Positions 1-6,090 of a stretch of DNA of 8,656 nucleotides are shown here, in pieces (the first letter of the stretch is position 1; every line of letters begins with the position of its first letter). The stretch is taken from positions 1-8,656 of the forward strand of contig JBBRQD010000177.1 of NCBI GenBank assembly GCA_038227045.1. Direction: 5' to 3'. The position numbers were made by a program, and so were the translations under genes. The DNA is from JANXLS01 sp038227045 (lineage in GTDB: Bacteria; Planctomycetota; SZUA-567; H5-PLA8). The notes beneath the pieces were generated by a model. That model saw only the letters and a program-made list of their open reading frames with translations. It made no database searches and was not told the origin of the DNA.

Positions 1-1
1 C

Positions 2-100
2 CAACAGCAGGGCGCCTCAGCCTACCATTTTATTCGAGATGCCGTCCAAGCCTACTTCTCCGGCGCAAGCGCACCGCATTTGCTTCCCGCATCAATCTAA
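2..100 (+). CDS. C-terminal end of an unidentified protein, cut by the window edge
   Basis: The second reading frame is open from the window edge to a TAA at 98-100 and gives the last 32 residues of a protein, ending in APHLLPASI. The segment AYHFIRDAVQAYF reads like an amphipathic helix, and the composition fits a coding tail. The stop lies 21 bases before the stop of the minus-strand TIG-repeat gene, so the two genes would converge, an ordinary spacing for gene ends. The fragment is too short to assign a family. Another of the three plus frames is also open here (frame 1 stops at about 145), so the frame choice rests mainly on the plausible protein end and the tight convergent spacing. No terminator hairpin is visible between the two stops. 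Confidence 0.4.
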   Translation, partial: QQQGASAYHFIRDAVQAYFSGASAPHLLPASI

Positions 101-121
101 TCCATCACCATTCTTGTCGCG

Positions 122-1681
122 TTAGTATCGTGAACGGGAACTTGTAATCTTGGTGCCGTTGAAGGGTGTCGACGACGGGTCCAGCGGATTGGATCCGTTG
201 GCCATTTCAAAAACGTCGGAGAAACCATCTCCATCACTGTCCAAACCGCTGCCAACGACGGGTGTTGAGGCAATGACCGTCAACACAAAAATCTGGCTTG
301 CAGAACCTCCCGGATTAGTAGCAGTGAGCGTCAGGTTATAGACACCGGCTGTTCCTGCCGCAGGCGTGCCGCTGATTGTCGCTGTGCCATCGCCGTTATC
401 TACGAAGTTAAAGCCGCTGGGTAATGCGCCTGCCAACGCAATCGCCCCTGACGGTACGCCAGTGGATGTCACCAGAAACATCGCGGCTATTTCGACATTG
501 AAGGCTGTATTGTTTGTACTGCTAATCGTGGGTCCATCAGCAAAATAATAGCCGCCTGCTAACATCACGCTTCCACCGGGAGTCGCAACCACGATCGCCA
601 CAGGACCGGCGGAGTGGGAGGGTGTGATACACGTGAGGGTTGTCGTGTTCACGACGACAACGCCGGTCGCGGTGATTCCGTCAAAGGTAATGGTAACGCC
701 ATTGACATAAGCACTGCCTGTGATCGTTACCGCGGTGCCGCCGGCAATAGTCCCGACGTTTGGCGAAACGGATACAACGGTCGGAGCAGCTAAATAAACA
801 AACGCGCTTGAGCCGGTTCCCGTGCCTCCGGCGGTCGTGATAGCAATATCAGCTGTGCCAGAGACGTGAGCAGAAGTTGTGCACGTGATCGTCGCGGAAT
901 CCACGACGACAATGTTCGTCGCGGCCGTTCCCGCAAATGTTACCGTCGCTCCGCTGGCGAAGTCGGAACCGGTGATCGTTACATTTGTCCCGCCGCTCAC
1001 GGGTCCCATGTTAGGAGCAACGGATGTAAACGCCGGAAGCGCGATGTAGGTGTAGTAGCTGGATTTGATGACAGCGCCACCCGTTGACGTAACTTTGATG
1101 TCCACAGTTCCAGCGTTGTGAGCTGGAGTCGTACAGGTCAAGGATGTCTGGCTGATGACATTGACGTTTGTCGCCGCTGGGCCCTGGTGAGCGGCATCGA
1201 ACTGCACGCTGGTTGAACCCGCAACAAAATTGTTGCCGCTGATCGTCACAGTCTGTCCGCCGGCCGCTGAACCGGAGTTCGGCGAGATTGAGGAGACTGT
1301 TGGCGCGGGGATATAAGTATAACCCAGCGTCAACGTCCCCGTCCCCATGCTGACAACGGTCACCACGACATCGTATGTTCCAGGATTATTGGCAGGCACG
1401 TCGCACGTCATTGCGGTTGAACTAGAGACGGAAACGTTCGTTGCTGAAAGCGTGTTGATCGTCACGGAAGTGCTGCCTGCCACAAAACCAGTGCCGGTGA
1501 TCGTGACGGTCTGGGAACCGCTGAGCGCGCCAATATTGGGTGAAATGGACGAGACGGTCGGCGAAGAGGCTAAAACCGACGCTACATTTTTTCCGATGTC
1601 AGCGGCGTTGCCTGGAGCACACACCGCACAAATCAAGCCGAGTAATATTGCGAGCAAGCGCGAGGGACATGAGGCGTTCAT
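122..1681 (-). CDS. Exported IPT/TIG-repeat protein with Ig-like domain and calcium-repeat tail
   Basis: A 519-residue exported protein, probably cell-surface or secreted. Residues 1-27 form a signal peptide: a short Arg-containing n-region, the hydrophobic core LLAILLGLICAVC, and an AxA-like cleavage site at GNAA. Four IPT/TIG domains follow at roughly 41-126, 127-214, 216-299 and 300-383. Each opens with a PTVSSISPN-type strand and a GG(T/Q)xVTITG motif. Residues 384-472 resemble a putative-Ig (He_PIG) domain, with LPSGFNF, DGTATISGTP and YNLTLTATN. A thrombospondin-3/EF-hand-like motif, DSDGDGFSDVFE, follows at about 481-492, and the protein ends in a short Ser/Arg-rich tail. TIG and He_PIG domains are known as adhesion or carbohydrate-associated modules, and no catalytic domain is seen. 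The frame stays open upstream to 1813, but the signal peptide and the Shine-Dalgarno sequence at 1687-1694 support the start at 1681. It is transcribed divergently from the glycosidase gene. Ligand unknown. Confidence 0.88.
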   Translation of the reverse strand: MNASCPSRLLAILLGLICAVCAPGNAADIGKNVASVLASSPTVSSISPNIGALSGSQTVTITGTGFVAGSTSVTINTLSATNVSVSSSTAMTCDVPANNPGTYDVVVTVVSMGTGTLTLGYTYIPAPTVSSISPNSGSAAGGQTVTISGNNFVAGSTSVQFDAAHQGPAATNVNVISQTSLTCTTPAHNAGTVDIKVTSTGGAVIKSSYYTYIALPAFTSVAPNMGPVSGGTNVTITGSDFASGATVTFAGTAATNIVVVDSATITCTTSAHVSGTADIAITTAGGTGTGSSAFVYLAAPTVVSVSPNVGTIAGGTAVTITGSAYVNGVTITFDGITATGVVVVNTTTLTCITPSHSAGPVAIVVATPGGSVMLAGGYYFADGPTISSTNNTAFNVEIAAMFLVTSTGVPSGAIALAGALPSGFNFVDNGDGTATISGTPAAGTAGVYNLTLTATNPGGSASQIFVLTVIASTPVVGSGLDSDGDGFSDVFEMANGSNPLDPSSTPFNGTKITSSRSRY

Positions 1682-1686
1682 GCGAA

Positions 1687-1694
1687 TCACCCTT
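1687..1694 (-). promoter_or_regulatory. Ribosome binding site of the TIG-repeat gene
   Basis: On the minus strand this reads AAGGGTGA, with AAGGG ending 8 bases before the ATG at 1681. It fixes the start at the signal peptide rather than at the in-frame ATG at 1813, which would put 44 charged residues in front of the signal sequence. Confidence 0.6.
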
Positions 1695-1701
1695 AATTTG
1701 G

Positions 1702-1737
1702 GCGCCAGACTCAATTCGACAGCTTTTAATCTGGCGC
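1702..1737 (-). promoter_or_regulatory. Inverted repeat in the leader of the TIG-repeat gene
   Basis: GCGCCAGA at 1702-1709 and TCTGGCGC at 1730-1737 are perfect 8-bp inverted arms with a 20-base spacer. The element ends 20 bases from the TIG-gene ATG and lies just behind its ribosome binding site. It could be an mRNA hairpin in the leader or an operator-like dyad. The centre-to-centre spacing of the arms is 28 bases, not a whole number of helical turns, which slightly favours RNA over a dimer site on DNA. Function not shown. Confidence 0.35.
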
Positions 1738-1955
1738 GCGGTTCAATAAAAAAGTGGAGTTTTTTTGCCCCATCATGGCGACGCAAAGACGCGACTGCGT
1801 CTCCAAGTCCCACGGGTTCCGTGGCATTCCGAAACCTGTTTCGTTCGAATATGAAATGTAGCGAAGGGCGTGAGGGTTATCAAGAATTTTCAGAATTAAT
1901 TTCAGGTTGAATCGGGTGGAGAAGTAAAGCCCGGCATAAAAACTCCGGATACTCC

Positions 1956-2034
1956 GGGACAGACGGGAATGGCACATGTGCAAAGTCTTTAACAATGTGC
2001 CATTCTGCTCCTGAATTCCTGTCCCCTGAATTCC
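1956..2034. repeat. REP/REPIN-like interrupted palindrome (RAYT-associated type)
   Basis: Two nested pairs of perfect inverted arms are visible. GGGACAG (1956-1962) pairs with CTGTCCC (2019-2025), and GAATGGCACAT (1967-1977) pairs with ATGTGCCATTC (1995-2005). The left internal gap is 4 bases and the right one 13, so the element folds as an interrupted stem with a 17-base loop. The nonamer CTGAATTCC occurs twice, at 2011-2019 and 2026-2034, overlapping or following the right arm. Palindromes built on GGGGACAG are a known signature of repeats mobilised by REP-associated tyrosine (Y1) transposases. No transposase gene is present here, so this would be a non-autonomous copy. Assignment rests on motif memory and on the shape of the element, not on copy number. 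Confidence 0.5.
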
Positions 2035-2134
2035 AAAAATGCCTAAAACATCATCGCAAAAGGTGGTCTTGCGAAAAACACGAATGACGATACGCTTCCC
2101 TATGTCACGCTTCGCTTTCTCTCCATGGTTCTTC

Positions 2135-4297
2135 ATGATGAAACACTACTTTATTGCACTAATTGCCATTTCAAGCGTTGGCGCGATGGCTAGCGAATCC
2201 GACATAAAATCAACCTCGGCGGGTTCCATATCAGTCGACGTGACGCCCGGTCACGCGCTCAACACGCTGAATCCGCTGCGCACGCTGGGGGCTGGCGTCG
2301 ACGCTTTGCCGGGCGGCGCGGTGGCGAAAGTGTACACGCCCAAGAATCTTTCGGAGATGCTGGCGTCCGGACACGGTGCGCTCAGCTACCGCCTGTTCAC
2401 TGAATTGAGCGTGCAGGCCTGGCACTGGAATTCGGTGGGAACATGGAGCGACCCGGCACAGCGCGGTTACTTCGTCGGATCGGCGACGCAACCCGATCCC
2501 ATTCCGGCTACGTCGTTCGGCTACGATCTGCCACACCGTGGCAACACCGTCGACCAAGGCGCGCAGGATGGTTTTTCGAAACTGACCGACGGCGTCGCCG
2601 CGACGTATTGGAAGAGCAACCCCTGCCTCGCGAAGGCGTTCACGGGCGAGGACGACGCACTGCACCCTCAATGGGTGATCGTCGACCTCGGCCGCCCGGG
2701 GAACATCAACGCCGTTCACATCGACTGGGCGAATCCCTACGCCGTCGAATACGCCGTTGAATACTGGGAGGGCGACAGTCCGATCGACAGCCCTGCCGAC
2801 GGCTCGTGGAAGACGTTCTCTAATGGCATCGTACACAACGCAACGGGCGGATCGGTGACACTGACCGTGACGGATGCCCCGATGACTGTTCGATTCGTGC
2901 GGGTCCTGATGACTCAATCGTCCGGCACGTTCGACACTCACGGCAACAGTGATCCGCGCAATGGGCTGGGTTACGCGATTTTTGAAATCGGCGTCGGCTT
3001 GAACAACGGCGGAGAGTTCGCTGATTTGTGCCGTCACGGCGCGGGCCAGAATCAGCAGACAGTTACGTATGCGTCATCCGTCGATCCCTGGCACGATCCG
3101 CCGGCCAAGAATACGAATCAGGAGCAGGCCGGCATCGATCAGGTGTTTGCGAGCGGCTTGACGCGTGGACTGCCGACGATGGTTCCCGTGGCACTGCTCT
3201 ACAGCACGCCCGACGATGCAGCGGCGGAAGTCCAATACCTCACCAATCGCGGCTACTCGATTTCGTACATCGAGATGGGCGAGGAACCGGACGGGCAGTA
3301 CATCGCTCCGGAGGACTATGGCGCGCTGTATCTGCAATTTGCGCGCGCGATCCACGCAGTCGCACCGGCGATGAAACTTGGCGGGCCGGCGTTTCAATCC
3401 GGCGATGCAATTCAATTCTGGCCCGACGCAAACGGTGAAACATCGTGGTTCAAGCGCTTCCTCAATTATCTAAAGGCGCATGGCCGATTGAGTGACCTCG
3501 CCTTCTTTTCCTTTGAGCACTACCCGTTCTCAAGCAGCGAGACGAAGGGCAATAAAGCGTTCGTGGCACTGCTTCAGACGACGGCTCGGATTACGAGCGC
3601 GATCACGAATTTTCGCAACGACGGCCTTCCGGCGAACGTGCCAATTTACGTGACGGAATACAATTTCTGCGCCGACAACACCCCGGCCTTTCAGGACATC
3701 ACTGGCGCGTTGTGGCAGGCGGATTTCCTGGGGAGTTTCCTGGCGCTCGGCGGGTCGGGCGCAAACTATTACGAATACGAGCCGACGCCCTATTCGGTCT
3801 CCGCCGACCGATTCAGCGCGCTGGGTTCGCTGGGCATGTTTTACGCCGATGAAAATTACGCCGTCGTCGCGCGCACCGCGCAATTTTATGCGGCGCAGTT
3901 GATCATGACCGAATGGCTCACGCAGACCGATGCGAACCATGCGATTCTGCCTGTCCATTCGACGGTGCTCGACAAGAATGGCTGCACGCTCGTCACCGCC
4001 TACGCGGTCAGTCGACCCGATGGCCAGTGCGCGGTGATGTTCATCAACAAGAGTGCGAACAAGGATGTCACGGTTGACGTCAATTTTCAGAACGCCGCAG
4101 ACGGTTCGATGCCAACTTTGACGGGTTCCCTCACGCAAGTGACCTTCGGAGCCAAACAATTCCGCTGGCATGCGCGCAAGCGCAACAGTTTCGCCAAGCC
4201 TAACAATCCCCCGCAGACAACGACGCTGGAGCTGATGCCGGCGAATCTTACGCTGCCAAAGGCATCGATCACTGTGTTGCGCGGCGGGTTAAAGTAA
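2135..4297 (+). CDS. Secreted clan GH-A-like glycoside hydrolase with a discoidin (F5/8 type C) domain
   Basis: A 720-residue exported enzyme, probably acting on a polysaccharide or glycoside outside the cytoplasm. Residues 1-19 form a signal peptide (MMKHYFIALIAISSVGAMA, AxA-type site). Residues 31-116 (LNPLRTLGAGVDAL, then SYRLFTELSVQAWHWN) look like the first strands of a TIM barrel. Residues about 145-286 match a discoidin/F5-8C carbohydrate-binding fold (FSKLTDGVAATYWKS, QWVIVDLG, VRFVRVLM). The barrel then resumes. The likely acid/base is Glu384 in IEMGEEPDG and the likely nucleophile is Glu508 in YVTEYNF, 124 residues apart, as in GH39/GH51-like enzymes. About 600-720 is a beta-rich C-terminal domain. 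The usual Asn before the acid/base is Glu here. In-frame ATGs at 2039, 2102 and 2138 are alternatives. None has a good ribosome binding site, and 2135 was chosen for the signal peptide. Substrate and exact family are not determined. Confidence 0.82.
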   Translation: MMKHYFIALIAISSVGAMASESDIKSTSAGSISVDVTPGHALNTLNPLRTLGAGVDALPGGAVAKVYTPKNLSEMLASGHGALSYRLFTELSVQAWHWNSVGTWSDPAQRGYFVGSATQPDPIPATSFGYDLPHRGNTVDQGAQDGFSKLTDGVAATYWKSNPCLAKAFTGEDDALHPQWVIVDLGRPGNINAVHIDWANPYAVEYAVEYWEGDSPIDSPADGSWKTFSNGIVHNATGGSVTLTVTDAPMTVRFVRVLMTQSSGTFDTHGNSDPRNGLGYAIFEIGVGLNNGGEFADLCRHGAGQNQQTVTYASSVDPWHDPPAKNTNQEQAGIDQVFASGLTRGLPTMVPVALLYSTPDDAAAEVQYLTNRGYSISYIEMGEEPDGQYIAPEDYGALYLQFARAIHAVAPAMKLGGPAFQSGDAIQFWPDANGETSWFKRFLNYLKAHGRLSDLAFFSFEHYPFSSSETKGNKAFVALLQTTARITSAITNFRNDGLPANVPIYVTEYNFCADNTPAFQDITGALWQADFLGSFLALGGSGANYYEYEPTPYSVSADRFSALGSLGMFYADENYAVVARTAQFYAAQLIMTEWLTQTDANHAILPVHSTVLDKNGCTLVTAYAVSRPDGQCAVMFINKSANKDVTVDVNFQNAADGSMPTLTGSLTQVTFGAKQFRWHARKRNSFAKPNNPPQTTTLELMPANLTLPKASITVLRGGLK

Positions 4298-4463
4298 AGA
4301 GCGACGGCAATCGCCACGCGGAAGATCCTTTTCAATTCCAGCGATACGCTTGTCCGCAAAACTGGATTGTCGTACTGGACGACGAACATGCGCAAACATG
4401 CTCTTATAGAACCGGTCTTAGCGTAGCCTTTTTGTCTGAATTTTGGGTGACAATCCAAAAACG

Positions 4464-4592
4464 ATCCGCGCGCAGTATGCGGCGATTCTGTCTCATGAGG
4501 TTAATTCTTCGGCAACGGCAATTTAAACAGTTTCGCGCGGATAGGGTAATTCCCGACAAGCTGGTTCTATCCAAACCAGTTTCCGCGCGGAT
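4464..4592. repeat. CGCGCGGAT repeats upstream of the AT-rich gene (candidate iterons or operators)
   Basis: CAGTTTCGCGCGGAT (4528-4542) recurs as CAGTTTCCGCGCGGAT (4577-4592), identical apart from one inserted C, with starts 49 bases and ends 50 bases apart. The core CGCGCGGAT also appears on the opposite strand at 4464-4472 (ATCCGCGCG). A spacing near five helical turns would place bound proteins on the same face of the DNA. The set sits immediately upstream of the ribosome binding site at 4610 and could bind the protein encoded there or the nearby winged-helix protein. Autoregulation or replication control is inferred, not shown. Confidence 0.5.
4558..4582 (+). promoter_or_regulatory. Hairpin between the CGCGCGGAT repeats
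   Basis: CTGGTT (4561-4566) pairs with AACCAG (4574-4579) across a 7-base loop. It extends outward through a G-U and two A-U pairs to a 9-bp stem at 4558-4582. It overlaps the beginning of the second direct repeat and is mutually exclusive with the GGATAG/CTATCC pairing (4539-4544 with 4567-4572). Two competing folds are therefore possible in a leader transcript. A run of five T's at 4592-4596 follows the GC-rich octamer CCGCGCGG but is not directly attached to the stem. Confidence 0.3.
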
Positions 4593-4609
4593 TTTTAATT
4601 GGATGCGAT

Positions 4610-4614
4610 GGGAG
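4610..4614 (+). promoter_or_regulatory. Ribosome binding site that sets the start at 4624
   Basis: GGGAG ends 9 bases before the ATG at 4624. None of the in-frame starts further upstream (TTG 4432, ATG 4477, ATG 4495, ATG 4603) has a purine-rich sequence at a suitable distance, so this site supports the shorter 393-residue protein. Confidence 0.55.
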
Positions 4615-4623
4615 TCGCGCAAA

Positions 4624-5805
4624 ATGAAACTACTGACCACAGAACTTCGGCAAACTATTGCCTTGGGACTAAACCATTTTAAACAAACAGTAACTGGCAA
4701 TGATTTCGGAATGTCATTATATGAAGAGCTTATAGCGGAATTGGCAAAGGCATTATTATTTGCTAGTATGGATAAAAAGGCGTTCCGTTTAACGATGGAA
4801 GCAATCATGAAACAGGCTTCTGCAAATGCCCCGTCGTTCTCTGATTCTAAAAATAGCGGTGGTACGCACTACCATGAACGTTTATTGCACTATATGAGCA
4901 CGACCCTCAAGCATGGCCTAAAAGTCAAAATCCGCTCGGTAATATCTATTCTAAAAACCACTTCAGACGATTGTTCCGATATCAAGGATTTACACGACGG
5001 ATTAGTGTGTCTGATAGGTCTGTTAAACCAATATATTTCTGCTACTGATCTACTTGATATTACAGCATTGTTTCCGCTCACATATGACAAGGCTATTAAA
5101 CTTAATGCAAACATTGACCCCGATGAATGGAAGAATTTAGAATTCGTTAATGCTCAATTAGACGCGGCGTTTGCTAAAAAAGATTTTCCGCCGGAGCCGC
5201 CTAAGCCCGCACATACGATGCTGCCGTGCAGTCAGGCTGTCACAGATATTGTTTCATTCGTTCAGCCTAAATTTGCTTCAGATGTTGATATCGAGGAAAA
5301 GGGCCAACTTTTAGCCAAAAGCATTAGCGATGCCTTCAGCTCTATCAACAACAAATGGCTTTCCTATCGTGCGAATCAGGACGATGCGACGATATTGAAC
5401 TTGTCACATGCGCGGTGCGATATAGTTATTACCGAATCTCCCGCCTCGAATGCAGATAAAAACCACCCAACACCAAAAATAATACTTATCGGTTACAAAG
5501 AAATAATAAAGGCGCTTGGCGGAAAAGATTGCCAGTTAGATGAAAGAGCCCTTGCGTATGCTGCAAAAAACAGCGGCGCGCCAATAACTTTAGGTAAGAG
5601 AGGCGTAAAGCCGAGGGCAGAAAAAGTGGCGTTAATTAATTGGTACAATCGCGTTCAAGATAATTATGACGAAGCATCTGGCAACGCTGTCTTAGAGAAA
5701 CGTGTCGGCAAGTCAGGGGAGCGTATATATGACGGGAAAATTGCTTTTGGACAAGTAAAACAGAATTTTCGGAGTGCCGGTAAAAAGGTCACCAAAGGTC
5801 ACTAA
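4624..5805 (+). CDS. Unrecognised 393-residue protein with possible C-terminal DNA-binding domain
   Basis: I do not recognise this protein. It is soluble, with no signal peptide or membrane segment. Residues 1-70 and 80-150 look mainly helical (LYEELIAELAKALLF, HYHERLLHYMSTTLK). A Pro-rich linker (FPPEPPKPAH) follows near 188-197, then a second helical block. Residues about 288-343 (GYKEIIKALGG, ALAYAAKNSGAPITLGKRG, then a Trp-containing helix INWYNRV) resemble a helix-turn-helix region with a basic wing, by eye only. The C-terminus is basic. Base composition differs from its surroundings: the line at 4681-4740 has 21 G/C of 60 and 5461-5520 has 22 of 60, against 43 of 60 at 2641-2700 in the glycosidase and 38 of 60 at 7141-7200 in the primase. 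This indicates a different origin. Its position before an excisionase-like gene and a primase suggests a replication or regulatory protein of a mobile element, but this is inference. Confidence 0.78.
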   Translation: MKLLTTELRQTIALGLNHFKQTVTGNDFGMSLYEELIAELAKALLFASMDKKAFRLTMEAIMKQASANAPSFSDSKNSGGTHYHERLLHYMSTTLKHGLKVKIRSVISILKTTSDDCSDIKDLHDGLVCLIGLLNQYISATDLLDITALFPLTYDKAIKLNANIDPDEWKNLEFVNAQLDAAFAKKDFPPEPPKPAHTMLPCSQAVTDIVSFVQPKFASDVDIEEKGQLLAKSISDAFSSINNKWLSYRANQDDATILNLSHARCDIVITESPASNADKNHPTPKIILIGYKEIIKALGGKDCQLDERALAYAAKNSGAPITLGKRGVKPRAEKVALINWYNRVQDNYDEASGNAVLEKRVGKSGERIYDGKIAFGQVKQNFRSAGKKVTKGH

Positions 5806-5823
5806 AGATAACGAAACATAAAT
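5784..5823. repeat. 10-bp-phased AAAGGTCAC tandem array over the stop codon
   Basis: Four consecutive 10-base units can be read: AAAGGTCACC, AAAGGTCACT, AAAGATAACG and AAACATAAAT. The first two share nine bases exactly, the third is degraded and the fourth keeps only the AAA phase. The period is close to one helical turn. The array spans the last codons and the TAA (5803-5805) of the 393-residue protein and ends 45 bases before the winged-helix gene. Tandem sites of this kind are typical of iterons or of operators for excisionase-like proteins. Here the role is inferred from spacing and context. Confidence 0.5.
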
Positions 5824-5842
5824 TCGAGTGTTGAATGCCCCG

Positions 5843-5861
5843 CCTTTACAACTGAAAGGGG
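5843..5861 (+). promoter_or_regulatory. Ribosome binding site within a small hairpin
   Basis: AAAGGGG (5855-5861) is a strong Shine-Dalgarno sequence 7 bases before the ATG at 5869. CCTTT at 5843-5847 can pair with AAAGG at 5855-5859 across a 7-base loop, which would partly hide the site. The stem is only 5 bp, so the effect may be slight, but it sits at the head of the replication operon, where dosage control would matter. Confidence 0.45.
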
Positions 5862-5868
5862 TAATCAA

Positions 5869-6090
5869 ATGCTTGAACTGCCTGAAGAAATTGACGGATT
5901 ATTAAATTGGAGACTTGGACGCGCAGAGCGCCTTGCCCGCCGAAACAAGCTTCCTCATTATTTACTTCCCGATGGATCGATTCGCTTTCGACGCGAAGAG
6001 ATTTTAGCTCTTATCACTCCAAGCGGACCGCTTCCTGATTCCGGAGTTATTCTCGCTGACATACCAGTTAAGACTGGCGGTGCTGCGTGA
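5869..6090 (+). CDS. Small winged-helix (excisionase/MerR-like) DNA-binding protein
   Basis: A 73-residue protein with a compact winged helix-turn-helix at about residues 12-50: GRAERLARRNKLPHYLLPDG, then SIRFRREEILALI. The pattern of a helix, a basic turn with LPHY, a Gly-containing wing and F-R-REE-I is characteristic of the excisionase/AlpA-like HTH superfamily, whose members bind DNA as regulators of excision or replication genes. The first helix is shorter and less regular than usual. The C-terminal 23 residues are probably flexible. It has the best ribosome binding site in the region and overlaps the next gene by 4 bases. It is the first gene of a three-gene overlapping unit with the primase, which points to control of element replication or excision. 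No recombinase is in view. It could act on the array at 5784-5823. Confidence 0.8.
   Translation: MLELPEEIDGLLNWRLGRAERLARRNKLPHYLLPDGSIRFRREEILALITPSGPLPDSGVILADIPVKTGGAA

Larger units (their letters stand above)
1682..2134. other. Divergent intergenic region between the TIG-repeat and glycosidase genes
   Basis: This 453-base stretch should hold both promoters. It contains the dyad at 1702-1737 and an A-tract and T-tract pair around 1746-1766 that could bend DNA. It also contains a direct repeat, ACTCCGG, at 1942-1948 and 1951-1957, and the palindromic element at 1956-2034. A perfect 6-bp inverted repeat, TCGCAA (2054-2059) and TTGCGA (2069-2074), lies upstream of the glycosidase start. A very weak promoter-like pair (TTGCGA at 2069, TACGCT at 2091, 16-base spacer) precedes the glycosidase, but it is not strong enough to annotate. 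No convincing sigma-70 promoter was found for either gene. Confidence 0.5.
4298..4623. other. Repeat-rich noncoding region, possible element boundary or origin
   Basis: This 326-base stretch separates the GC-rich glycosidase gene from the AT-rich gene. It holds three copies of the nonamer CGCGCGGAT: inverted at 4464-4472, direct at 4534-4542 and 4584-4592. Several small dyads are also present: TTTTGG/CCAAAA (4441-4446, 4455-4460), GGATAG/CTATCC (4539-4544, 4567-4572), and a hairpin at 4558-4582. No T-tailed terminator for the glycosidase gene is evident. The frame of the downstream gene stays open back to a TTG at 4432, but that part has no ribosome binding site and an Arg-rich composition unlike the rest. 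It is treated as noncoding. Confidence 0.5.

Noticed and set aside
1682..1813. Upstream extension of the TIG-repeat protein to an ATG at 1813
   Set aside because: It would place 44 charged residues before a clear signal peptide, and the ribosome binding site at 1687-1694 supports the start at 1681.
1726..2136. A 136-codon minus-strand open frame across the divergent intergenic region
   Set aside because: It has no ribosome binding site, runs through the palindromic element so that its middle simply translates the repeat, and overlaps the glycosidase signal-peptide start. Its composition is not protein-like.
2231..3037. A 268-codon minus-strand open frame opposite the glycosidase
   Set aside because: It is an Arg/Val-rich shadow of a GC-rich gene whose plus strand has a clear signal peptide, discoidin motifs and catalytic motifs.
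4298..4440. Rho-independent terminator for the glycosidase gene
   Set aside because: Only 3-4 bp stems were found (for example around GGCAATCGCC), none followed by a T-run. The T-run near 4429-4433 has no GC stem before it.
4432..4623. Upstream extension of the 393-residue protein to a TTG at 4432
   Set aside because: There is no ribosome binding site, the translation is Arg-rich and unlike the rest, and the segment contains the DNA repeats. The GGGAG at 4610-4614 supports the ATG at 4624.
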